Source of the DNA: Theocolax elegans
Taxonomy: Eukaryota > Arthropoda > Insecta > Hymenoptera > Cerocephalidae
Direction of reading: 5' to 3'
NCBI GenBank assembly: GCA_026168455.1
Contig: CM047426.1
Span: forward strand, 40,037,313-40,101,312
DNA length: 64,000 nt
Translations under genes and position numbers: made by a program
The notes under the pieces: model-generated
The model's database searches: none
What the model saw: the letters and a program-made list of their open reading frames with translations, nothing else
Told to the model about the DNA's origin: nothing
Part shown: in pieces, positions 49,005-60,260 of the stretch
Layout: each line of letters starts with the position of its first letter
How positions within the stretch are numbered: the first letter of the stretch is position 1

Positions 49005-50528
49005 TCTGAAAGAATTAATACTTAAATACTGACGAAATGGACGTGGAAGAAAATAAAACCAAACAAAATGATAATAAAAGAAAAAAAAATTATTTACTTG
49101 AAAATACTAAAAATGATAAAAAAGTTAAAAAAACATTGACATATATATATATTCTATACTAATTAATTTATTATTTGTTACAAGTTTTCTAAATCTTACT
49201 TTTATTTATAAATTATTAATGTTAATTTATTTGTTATGTTATTACTATACGTTAATAAATATTGTTGAATCCTATGCTTAATGTAATCTGATAAAATTAT
49301 TTAATTTGATAAATTTATATAAAATAATTAAACTAACTAACTTATTTGTGTAATTTGAAAAAGTTCCTTGAAAGTTTTTAAATCATTTAATCAATTTCTT
49401 ATAGGAAGTTTTTGATCAAAATTTATATGATGTTTTGCCAAGCTTTGATAAAAGCTTTGCGAAGCTTTTAAATCTAATTTCATTCAAATTGGAACAAACT
49501 TCGAATAAAGTTTGGCTAAACTTGGCTTAAACTTAACTTTATAAAACTTTTCAAAAGTTTATGAAAGCTTTTAAAAAGCTTTTGAGAAAGTTTTCATGGT
49601 TTGTATGAAAGATATTTAAAATTTACCAACACTTTATTAAAGTTTTTATAAACATATCCCAAACTTGGGCCAAACTTGTGCAAAACTTTATACATTAAAA
49701 CTCAAAGTTTGGCATTGCCTCGTTGCCCAAGTTTAGGAAATGCTCTGCCAAACTATAGTTTCGCTAAAGTTTAGCAAAAGCTTTCCAAAAGTTTTTATTT
49801 TTTACGCGGGACACTTTAAAGCCTAGTTAAAGTTTGCTAAAAATCTACGTAATTGGCACTTTACAATTTTTCAATTTAAGAATATTACAAAACTTGAGAA
49901 TAAAATGAAAATTATAAAACGTACAAGGTATTACGAAAGTATTGCACACTAGTACAGAGTGACCAGTTGGCGATTTTTTTTCCTTTTCTCTCTTACGTAT
50001 ATTGATGTTTATTAAGCAAGAGCAACAAGGAGAAAAAATCGCCATCTGGCAACCCTGCACTAGTACCACTGAATACAGCTCAAAGATAAATATAAAATAT
50101 AAATAAAATGCGCAAAATAAAAATAAAAATGAAAATTATAAAAATAAGCAAAGAACAATAAGTATTGGGTACTAGCAATTTTCACAATATATTAAAACGA
50201 GCTGAACTTTTGTTGACGACGAGTTAAATTTCTTTTTGCTCACAGACTATCATACAACTATATACAATACTATCGACACACAAATCTCACATATACTTTA
50301 CGCATTATCCCATTCGTTCAGATAATAATCACCAATTACATACAATAATATTAAGTATAATTAAGTATCGAAGTATAATGTAAGTTACGCATTATCTATA
50401 ATACATTAACAATTTAAAATAGTAACAAACATGTGTAAAACTGAATTGTGTCGACATCTAGTGTTAATGATAACATTAATTAGATCGCGTTATCACCATG
50501 TATCAGTCTTTAAAAGTCAATGTCTACA

Positions 50529-50545
50529 TTACCGACTGTCGGTAA
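50529..50545. promoter_or_regulatory. Conserved 5'UTR palindrome, copy 1
   Basis: TTACCGACTGTCGGTAA is a 7-bp-arm palindrome followed ten bases later by CACGTG (50555-50560). The same pair at the same spacing occurs at 62212-62243 in the other family A copy although surrounding sequence has diverged, suggesting a promoter or protein-binding function. Confidence 0.45.
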
Positions 50546-50939
50546 CACTCTCGCCACGTGTAGGCTTTATATAATTTATATCAAACATAACCTAGAAATC
50601 GGACATACTTTTTCACAATTTATGCATTAAATACCGGCACTACATCCACCAAACTTTCAAAAACAGCACAAACAAAATGCTCCTCACTCCCATTGGAAAA
50701 ATACTGCCTGCTCTGGTGTGGAAAATGTCTAGTCAGCTAAGTTTCGTGGTTCAGAACTCGAGACGTTAGAAGTCGCTCATGACCAAATTAATGCACCTTA
50801 TGGAATGCACTATAGTTTAAAACATACTGGCCGTATCGAGGACTTCTTCCTGTAACTTTCCTCCAAGGAGTACAAAAGGAAAATCATTAAAACACGAAAT
50901 ATTAGAGAGCTGTATATAAGGTGATGTTGACGCTTACCA

Positions 50940-51063
<124 letters not shown>

Positions 51064-51479
51064 ATTGATTGATTGATTGAACACTTTATTGGGTACTTTG
51101 GGGAAAACCCCGTATACACTGGAGAATGAAAATCGCAAGTACAAAATATAAATTAAAATAAAAGTAGTTAAAAATATAAATATGAATATGTCGCATAAGA
51201 GAATAAAAGCAATAAAAACAAAATAACAAAATAACAATATAACAATAAATAAATAATTTAACTCGCAAATACAACATTTAACATAACAATAATAAAAATA
51301 GAATAAAACAGTGTAATAAAATAGTAGCATAAAACCGAAAAATCAGAGCGCATATAGTGTCCATACATACTGGCGATTGTTCAAAGAAACATTAAAATAA
51401 ATAAGATAGACGGAGACGCCGACGCAATACATAAATAAATATAACAGGAGAATGACTAGAATGAAGAATACATAACATT

Positions 51480-54400
51480 TTATAATTCGGGCAAGGGAGG
51501 GCACACTATACCCTCAGTTGAAATTCTCAAATCCCAAGCTTGTCGGTCAAGCTCAGTGAGGTAGGAAAGAAGGGAAGATTTAAAGGGAGTGAAGAGGAGC
51601 GGATCAAAATTAGTGAAGGGTAGATGATTAATGAGACGGGAGGCAGTGATTAGAAAGGAGTTATTGAGGGCTTCTGTTCTGGGAGGGAGATAGAAAAGAG
51701 ACAGGGGAGAGTGGCGAGAGGATGAGCGGGATAAAAATGATGAATCACGTGCGATGAAATGGCGTGCAATGTACGACGGGGAATTGTGGGATATGATATT
51801 ATATGCACTACAGCCAATGAAAAGGGATCTCCTGAGCTCAACCGACAGCCAACCCAGTTTGAGACGGTACGGCGTCACGTGCTCACGCCAGGGTATGTTC
51901 CCCCACACTAAGCGAACACAAGCGTTTAAGAGTCGCTGGAGTCATAGATTCCTGGTCGCATCTAAGTCATGAAAGACTGCGCACGCATAATCAAAGTGTG
52001 GGAGAACAAGCGACTCGACTAATTGTTTACGGTTCTGGCGCGAGAGCGCTCGCCGAAAAATCTCAAGGAGTGGAGGACTCCATGAACGCGCTGAGAGACC
52101 GACGCAACCTGGCGAGACCAATCCAGGGTTGGAGTTATCCAGATGCCCAATGATTTGACTTGTTGTTCGTAATTCAGCAGGTTATCTCCAATTCTAACCT
52201 TCGGAGTAGAATCTAGCTGAATGCGCGAAATGTAGGCCTGACTCCCCAAGATCATCACCTTCGACTTTTTAACGTTTAAACTTAGCCCATTTGATCTCGC
52301 CCATTTATCCACCGCGTTGGCATCTTCTGAAATTTTGTGGACACCCTGAGCGAGATCAGCCGGGTAAAAAGAGTGATAGATCTGGGTATCATCCGCGAAA
52401 ATCATATGGTTAGAATGCCTTAAAACGCTCGGCAAGTCATTAATAAAAATTGAAAACAAAAGAGGGCCCAGGACACTGCCCTGCGGAACTCCCCTGGATG
52501 TGTCCAGCCAGGCCGAGGTATTCCCCAGCTCGTCCACCACCGCCTGGGAACGACCCACCAGGTAGTGAAAGAACCAGGTCAACACTACGTCCGAACACCC
52601 CAGCGCACGCAGTTTACGGAGCATAATATTGTGAGGCACCGAATCGAACGCCTTGGAAAAGTCGAACAGGATGAGGATGGTAATCATGCGCTTGTCGATT
52701 GCTCTTCTAACATCATCCAATACACCAATTAGTGCCGTCTGGGTACTGTGCCCCCGGCGAAAGCCCGCTTGTCTCTCAATAATTAAGTTATTCGTGTTAA
52801 TGAAATCAGTAAGTTGCTCATGGACAAGCTTCTCTAAAATTTTGGAGATCTCGCAGAGCTTAGCAATGGGCCTGGTATCAGACGGCGAGATCACCCTGCT
52901 CGACTTAGCCAGAGGAAAAAGTAAGGATTTAGTCCAGGGCTCAGGGAAGGAACCTGTTGAAAGAGAGTGATTAAATAAGTCAGCCAGGTGCGGAGCTATC
53001 TGAGGTGCCAGGCATTTAAGCATGGGAACAGAGATCCCGTCATAGCCTATAGCCTTGGAGGATGCCCTGGATATGGTGGAAAGCACCTTATAAGGAGTGA
53101 CAGGGATGAAATTAAAGGAAGTTATTGGATAATTGGAGGGTAGGATGTCTTGAGAAGCAATGAGTGACTGGAGATGCGCCAAAGTGAATTGAGAGGGTGA
53201 ATATGAAATGGAGGCGTAATGATTATTAAGCTGATCGAGTGAAAACAGGCCAAGAGGTGACTGAGCTGGTTTAGAAACAAGACCCATGTTCCTGAGCTCC
53301 CTCCACAGACCTGAGGAATTGGCTGCCGACTTTATTTTCTGGTTATAGAAAGTAAATTTGCTCGAGTCTAAAGAGTTTTTAACCAGACTACGGAGGTCTT
53401 TGAAAAATTGGTAGTCGGAGCTCAGGCCCGTGGTCAAGTACCTCTTGTAAGCCATGTTCCGAGCCTTAATGTTTTGTTTGATGAGTGGAGTGATCCATGG
53501 TTTATTTGAGTATTTAATGGTGGTGAGTTTTGCTGGTGCTAGAGAATCAAATGTAGACAAAATGAAATTGACAAGGTTGGAGAGGAGGTCATTTATAATG
53601 ATAGGTGACGCAGAGAGTGATAACGAGTTAGACAAAGACAAAGAGTTTGACGGAGATGTAGAAGGAAGGAATGCGCGGCCAGGCGAGGTATGTGACACGT
53701 GAGTAGATGATTGATAAGATGGCATGATAGACATGTTAAGATGAGATGAGGCTCGATTAAAAGTGTCCGAAAATAATGCAGCTGCCTCCGACAGATCAAT
53801 CGACGCAAGGTTGCGTGACCAGAACTTTTTTGGTTTCTGCTGTGGTTTACTAATGTCGAGTTCTAGAATAATGGAGTCATGACCTGCTGCAAAGGGCACG
53901 AGTGATTTCATATATTTATAAACTGGCAGAGGGTTTCGAACTATAAATAAATCAAGCCACGTGTGAGATGAAATATTAGCTGTGTGCGTATGATGAGTGG
54001 GTTCTGATTCGATTAGAGAAAGGTCTAGTGACTCTAAATAGGACTCTAACATAGCAGACGACCCATCCTTTTTACCCATATTGATATTAAAGTCCCCGGT
54101 GATTATAACTTGATCGCATGTATGCAAAAACTTCGATACTGAATTAAAAAATTCGAATGGGTACGCCGCTGTGGGCCTTCTGTAAACCACACAAAAGAGT
54201 ATCGAACTGGAGCATCCATAAATTTGAAAAATCATAAACTCGGGAGAGTTGGAAAAAACCGGGTCCGAGTGGGCGACTAAATTAACATCAAGATTATTCT
54301 TAATGTACGCCGCAACACCCCCCCCTTCCTTTCCAACCCGATCCAATCTATAAAGTGTGTAGTTTGGAAGGCCCAGTATATCGGAGGAGTCGTAATCTTT

Positions 54401-54550
54401 GAGAAAAGTCTCAGAAAAGGAAATGATATCGTGATTGGAAGGTGCAATTAATGATTCAACAGATGAGAAATGAGTTTTTAAACGGTTAATGTTAACATGA
54501 AAGATGGAAAATGTAGTTTTAGTGAGAGATGAAGCCTGGCCAGCCGACCT
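51480..54550 (-). pseudogene. ORF2: endonuclease + reverse transcriptase (family B)
   Basis: The reading frame is open from 54550 immediately after the ORF1 stop: IFHVNINRLK, IISFSETFLKD (endonuclease start), GGGVAAYI, VVYRRP, ITGDFNINMG, TWLDLFIV and AGHDSIILELD. The RT follows with LCEISKILEKLVHEQL, QAGFRRGHSTQTAL, FDFSKAFDSVPH, GVPQGSVLGPLLFSIFINDL and the catalytic FADDTQIYHS. A one-base frameshift near 52025 and a stop shortly after separate the C-terminal piece (51908-51480, WGNIPWREHVTPYRLKLGWL to CPPLPEL-stop). It was nearly intact until recently. Confidence 0.9.
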
Positions 54551-55306
54551 TCATTTCGACGATGAGGAACTAGAGGACGGGAGATTAAGGATGTCCGATT
54601 CGTTATGTATAGGAAGAAGCTGCCCTCCCTTGGTTTTTCGCATATAAACATTAAGATTTTTGACTATAGGCCTCGCATAGCCTAAGTCAGAAGAACGACG
54701 AATAGCCTTTGACAGTAGAATGTGTAATTGTTTAGGCCATAACGCACGCAGAAATATTGAAGTCGTGCCACCCGCACCGAAAAGAGAGTCCGCTGTAACA
54801 CCCTTCAGAAGACGCGCTCTCTCAAGAATGAGATCCCTGATAGAGGGAGAGGAAAATCGTATCACGATACCGTTACCGGCGTTGGTACTACTTGACGATG
54901 TTGTCGCACGCTCAGGCTGATTATTAGTACCGTTTCGGGCGAGCCATGGCCTAGTTTCAACTATGTGCGAGATAGCCCGGGGGAGTTTAATAGTTGACAA
55001 AATTTTTTCAATGGCCTCTCCCTCTAAGATTTCAAAATTAGCCGGAATACCGAGTAATAAAATTTCGCACGTGTCATGGACCGGCTCCGTGTTACTCCCC
55101 ATGCAATCACTCTTCACCGCTTAAATCTGTCCACGTAAAGCATCATTAGCCCCCTCCAAGGCACCCAGACGGCTCGTTATACCCGAAAACTTCTCTTCCG
55201 TTTCGGCCTCTAATAGTGAGACCCGGGAATTAAGTTCCCGAATCTCGTTCGCCAAACCTTGAACCGATGACTCGATGCGCGAGACCGAATTGTCGAGTTT
55301 CGACTC
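54551..55306 (-). pseudogene. ORF1, coiled-coil and RNA-binding parts (family B)
   Basis: From 55306 a heptad-rich segment (SRIESSVQGLANEIRELNSR, then LLEAETEEK) ends in TAA at 55118-55120. The same frame continues with MGSNTEPVHDTCEILLLGIP, an RRM-like globular region, IRFSSPSIRDLILERARLLK, and a poly-Ser tail, ending TGA at 54551-54553. ORF2 continues in the same frame after this TGA with no further stop. The N-terminus is missing because the element is truncated at the GA tract. Confidence 0.75.
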
Positions 55307-55308
55307 TA

Positions 55309-55309
<1 letters not shown>

Positions 55310-55366
<57 letters not shown>

Positions 55367-55655
55367 AGAAAGAGAATGAGAGAAAGAGAGAGAATGTGAG
55401 AGAGAGAGAATGAGTGAGTGTGAGAGTGAGAGTAAGTAAGAATAAGGAAGTGTGAGGGAGAGAGAGGGAGATTGAGGGAGAGAGATAGAGAGTGAGTGAG
55501 AGAATGAGAGAGAGAATGAATGAGTGTGAGAGTGAGAATGAGTAAGAATGAGGAAGTGTGAGGGAGAGAGAGGGAGATTGAGGGAGAGAGATAGAGAGTG
55601 AGTGAGAGAGAATGAGAGAGAGAATAAGAGATAGAGAGAGAGAGCGAGAGAGAGA
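55310..55655. repeat. (GA)n-rich tract, complex
   Basis: Pure GA at 55310-55360, then imperfect GA with AATGAG, GTGAGAGTGAGA and AGGGAGATTGAGGG blocks; a ~115-bp block is repeated within it. It lies between the family B 5' break and the 3' end of family A copy 2. Confidence 0.95.
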
Positions 55656-56039
55656 TTTTTGATTTAAAAGCATTTATTATGCCTAGGAGGAAAATCCACC
55701 GTAAGGCAAGAACAATAAAATACATAGCATATATAAACAAAACATACAAGTTTAGTAAAAACGAGTGCCAACACTATATAAAATAATAAACTTAAAAGTA
55801 AAAACACATATAAAAATTTAACTTAAATAAATTCAAGTAAAATAAAATAAAATATATTTAAGAATAAACAACCTCAATTTACTAAAGTAATCGTCGTGGC
55901 GTATTTGACAATTATTGAATGAATAATAAATAGTTTTAATGCGCATACATCTTTCGTTTTTTATACGGGCATATAACTGTACTAAAAACTAAAATCCAAA
56001 ACTGTTCCCATCATCTTTGCTCACTCAGTACAAGTCATT

Positions 56040-56619
56040 CTACTGATTTTCTGCAATCAAATAATCATAAAATCTATTTTTAAACAAACAAACACTCGTA
56101 CTCAATTTTAATTCTAGCGGCAAACTGTCCCACAAATCCATAGCCTGGATGGTAAAAGATTTTTTAAACGTATTAGTGGAGACCATTCGCCTTTCAAACA
56201 GAGACTGACTAGTTCGCTTTGAACGCCGCACAACAGGATTTGGGGCGGGGAACATCTCATGTAGGTATTCAGGCTTTTCAGAGGTTAAAACTTGATAAAT
56301 AAGAACACCCATAAAATAAAATCGAAGTTTTTTTACCGGTAACCAATTTAACTTCTTATAAAAAACATCCAATTTGGTATCCTTTCTAAGACGAAAGATA
56401 AAACGCACGCACACATTCATAAGACGTTGCAGTTTTACATTTAAATAATCAGGGATATCACAGTATACAAGACACGCATAATCGAAACATGGTAACACTA
56501 GCGATGTGACTAGTCTTGTTTTCATTGCAACTGACAAAAAACTACCTCGACTTAATATACCATGGACTCTCGAAATAATGTTAGAGATATGAGAGTTCCA
56601 TTGCAAATTTTCGCTGAAT
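56040..56619 (-). pseudogene. ORF2 C-terminal part of family A copy 2
   Basis: Continues the RT after the LTR insertion: ENLQWNSHISNIISRVHGIL, FDYACLVYCDIPDYLN, LQRLMNVCVRFIFRL, then WDSLPLELKLSTSVCLFKNR and stop at 56040. The first residues of the annotated open frame (from 56672) are LTR-derived and not part of ORF2. Confidence 0.85.
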
Positions 56620-56623
56620 ACAA

Positions 56624-57943
56624 TGTGACACGGTATTTCGGCTGAAGGTGGGAATTTATTAAGTTCCCTCAATCTAATCCCCCCCCCCCCTTTTCGCTAA
56701 AATATCCCGTAACCGCGTCTCAAAGAAATACTCCGTTTGAACAGAAAAAGATAAACTCACCTGGCAAGATTTCCCCCCCAGAGGGGATTCCGGTCCTCGA
56801 TTCTCCACCTAACCCGGGAAAGAAAAGTGGGAACTAGCTATTAATAAAATACGCGAAACGCCAGAAAATTTACGGTTTTATAAACATATTTGATTTTATT
56901 TACAACATTTATTACATGATTCAATACAAAATCCGATTATTTACACTATCGTTATTAATTACTGGCAATCTCATACACACACACACCCACACACACCTTC
57001 TCTCTCTCTTTCCCTCTTTCTCGACACTCGAACGATTCGAGGTTACGCGGCGCGTCCACTCGCACTCCCGGCACCTTCAACTTCCTTACTTTCTCCCTCT
57101 CTCTCTCTTTCGCTCGTTCTCCCGATCGCCCCGGTGTAAGGCGGCGCATCCACGCGCGCGGCCGTTACACGATTCCCGATCGGCACTCACGTCCGCGTAA
57201 TCACTCTCACTCTCTCTAACTTACGTGACGACACTGCACTACCCGACCGCGATTGTTATTTATCTTTCTCTCTCTCTCTCTCTCCCTCTCGCGCGCGCTC
57301 ACGATCTTATTCTACGCGCCCCGCGTGATTGCACGGTCGAGCCTTATTATTTTTTCCTTTTATTACACACAACTTACTTTTTTTCCGGCCTGGTATGGGC
57401 TGCGGCCTCTTACTCGGAAACTCGCCAAAGTCCTCCTCTCCCGTTGTCTCGCCACTCGACACCGTCTCCCAGTTCTCTCGGAAAGACTCGTTCGGTCCAC
57501 CAAGGAAGTCGGCCTCAACGTTGTTCCTCGATATCTCGGGATCCCCGGAAGACTTACTCTTCTCTCACTCGCACTCACCACACCTACACACCTCACACCT
57601 CAATGCTCTTCGTACGTCACAGCACTCTCGATTCTCGCGTTATCCGGAGGAAGTACCAGTGAGCCCGGCGGTGACCGAAATCCAACTGCCCGCGCGGCAT
57701 CGGGATATTCGCCGCGGCGATCGCCGCCGATCCGCTCGTATTCCTCTCATTGGTCCCCGCGCGCGACACCCCACCAATTAGGGACTCTTTCTTTTTCTTC
57801 GTCCGCGCGGACTACCACCCCTTTCTCTCCTTGAGCCACTTGTTTCTCGAAATTCCGGGAATTCGCCAACCGTTAACTATTTTTCTTCCGTAAATATTAT
57901 TTCCCGCTACTTTATTTCTTTCCGACAATTTCTATTTGTCGCA
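56624..57943. mobile_element. Solo LTR (1320 bp) inside ORF2
   Basis: Begins TGTGACACGG and ends TTTGTCGCA, flanked by the 4-bp target duplication ACAA (56620-56623 and 57944-57947). Removing the insert and one ACAA makes the RT frame continuous, which fixes both ends. The interior is CpG- and CT-rich, with a poly-C run near 56681, ACAC repeats near 56975 and a TATAAA-type motif near 56878. There is no coding sequence, so recombination between two LTRs probably removed the body. ORFs within (57253-57834 and others) are compositional. Confidence 0.85.
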
Positions 57944-57947
57944 ACAA

Positions 57948-60260
57948 CTCCAAGATTTCTTATCGATCTAACTAAGTCTACCTGGTGGCCGTTTATTAGG
58001 ATCGGTGATAAAGAATTTCTATCTATGAATCTAAGTTGCTGGACCGAACCAATCAGAATTGCTTTTGTCTTGCTAAAATTTATTTTAATTTTGTGTTCAC
58101 GTGCCCAATTCAGCACCCTAGAACCATCACTTGAAAGCTTTTCAATACCAGAATTACATTCATGAGGCTTACAATGTAAGTATAATTGAAGGTGATCTGC
58201 AAATAGCATTCCCCTACTATATAAAAATCGACTCATAATAGAATTTATAAAAACAAGAAAAATTACTGGCCCAGGTGTTGATCCCTGGGAGACACCAGAC
58301 GTAGTTTCAAAGTAATCTGAAGGGAGACCATCCTCCTGAATAACTGCCTGAGCCCGACCTGAGAGATAAGAATAAAACCATTCTATAGAGTCGTTCGAGA
58401 AGTTAAGTTGCTTAAGGGTTCTTAGAAGATCAAAATAGCTAATAGTATCAAAAGCTTTTCGAAAATCAAACAACAATAAAAAGGTAACCATACCATTCTC
58501 TATAGCCAACCGAATATCATCAGTAATCCTTAATAATGCTGTTTGGGTACTGAATTTTCTTCGGAAACCCGATTGAAAAGGTGACAACATATTATTTGAT
58601 TCCAAATGTGCTGTCACCTGCTGTGTGGCTAACCGATCAAACACCTTTGCAAAATGTGGTAAATTCGCTATAGGTCTGGTGTCAGATGGTGTTAAAGGCT
58701 TTGAGACCTTACTAAGTGGCACAATTACTGATTTTTTCCAAAAGCTTGGATATTTCTTTGGCGTAAATGAGAAATTAAAAAGTTCCGTAAGAGTAGGAAT
58801 AATACAATTTACAACATTTTTAAAATAAGCTAACGATAAACCATCTGAACTACGACTTTTAGCTTTTGGGAGACAAAAAGAGATAGCTTCAGCTACCTGC
58901 TCTTGAGTAATAGTTTGAAACGAAAAACATGGATAATCGAATGTTGGTTGTAACAACTTAATTGCATTTAGATCATCAAAATTACAAGATGGATGGCTCC
59001 TAGATATTGATGCATAGTGGCAAGACAATTCAGCAATAGAAAAAAACTTAAGTGGAGAGTTAAAAGTCTCATTTTTTATGCCCAATTTCCTCAAGAGTCT
59101 CCAACATTTGGACTGATCCGTGATGTTGGTTAGCGATTTAGTAAAACATTCATTTCGCGCATTCCTTATTTCGTTTTTAAGCTCCTTTCTCATAATCTTA
59201 TAACGGCCCAATAGCATTACATCTTGGTGACGTTTGGCTAATTTGTATAATTTATCACGTTCATCACATTTCACTCTTAGATCTCTCCTCATCCAAGGAG
59301 CTGAACGCGTACGCATTGTGCGTGTCACTACTGGTGCCTGCTTGTCAAGATTTGTGATGAGAGAGTTTCGAAAAGTTTCGTAAAAAATATCTACACAAAA
59401 TGGAGTATTAAGATTAGTTCGCAGCTCAGTGAGATCTTTACTTATGTTTCTCGAAAACTCTGAGTAAACACAGTTGTTAAAGTCTCGAAAAGAATATGTA
59501 ACAGGTCTTGATTTCAAAACCGGAAGATAATAGTCGATAATAATATAGTCATGACCGTTTATAAATGGGCTACCAGATTGTTTTATATTTTTGACCTTTG
59601 ACCCGGAATCAACAATAAAGACATCCAACCATGTATCACAATTTTCACGATGATGAGTTGCATTAAAAGGTACAAGAAAAATGAATGTTCCTCTATAAGA
59701 TTACTTAAATGAGTACTATAATAATCATCAACCATAAGATTTGAATTTAAATCACCAGTAATAATAATATTACTATAACGATGAGAGTAACCTTGCACTA
59801 TATTAAAAAATTTCGTTAAAACATGTCCCTTAGGGCGTCGATAAACGATTGCGAAAAGTATTTTAGTATTGCGAATCAATAAATCTAGAATTAAATACTC
59901 TGTATCGTTGATATCATTTATTTTAGGAGCTTCAAGTACCTTAAAAGGCATATCATTCTTCAGATAGCATGCTACACCTCCACCCTGCATAAATACACGC
60001 TTGCCAGTAGTAGATGTAAGCCCTCGATCATTGCGTATTAGAGTATAACCATCCACATTATAAATAGAGTCAGGGCGATTTGGGGTTAACCAAGTCTCAG
60101 ATAGGGCAAGGACACCCAGTTTTTGCGAATACAACAATGCTTCAATCTCAACTTGATGGTCGAGCAAAGAATTTACATTTACATGTGCAACTCTCAAATA
60201 AGCAGATGGTGATGAGTGATTATTATTACAGGTATCAATAACACTAACTTCTTTATGCAG
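57948..60260 (-). pseudogene. ORF2 endonuclease + RT of family A copy 2
   Basis: Starts in frame right after the ORF1 TGA: ... AYLRVAHVNVNSLLDHQVEI, VLALSETWLTPNRP, GGGVACYLKND, FAIVYRRPKG and ITGDLNSNL. A frameshift near 59650-59700 precedes DTWLDVFIVDSG and NGHDYIIIDYYLP. The RT includes SGFRRKFSTQTALLRITDDI, LLLFDFRKAFDTISYFDLL, GVSQGSTPGPVIF and MLFADHLQLY, where the second catalytic Asp has become His. The stop-free RT frame runs 59628-57907 and is then cut by the solo LTR. Confidence 0.9.

Larger units (their letters stand above)
44566..49808. mobile_element. 5.2 kb TIR element carrying CACTA-like and BEN-like genes
   Basis: About 44566-44960 and 49420-49808 are inverted copies, tips CGCGTAAAA. 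They are made of repeated AAGCTTT and CAAACTTT words, including AACTATAGTTTGGCA near the tip. Inside, a transposase remnant is transcribed leftward (46681-45427) and a multi-exon gene rightward (47481-49004), head to head over ~800 bp of AT-rich DNA. The element lies in the 5' UTR of a CR1-like retrotransposon. Exact ends and target duplication are not resolved. 49005-49419 is AT-rich without a gene. Confidence 0.75.

Noticed and set aside
52653..52970. Plus-strand ORFs opposite family B ORF2 (also 53454-53702)
   Set aside because: Antisense shadows of the RT/endonuclease coding sequence with no motif of their own.
57225..57834. Three overlapping plus ORFs of 145-193 codons
   Set aside because: They lie wholly inside the solo LTR, overlap in all three frames and show only CpG/CT-rich compositional bias.
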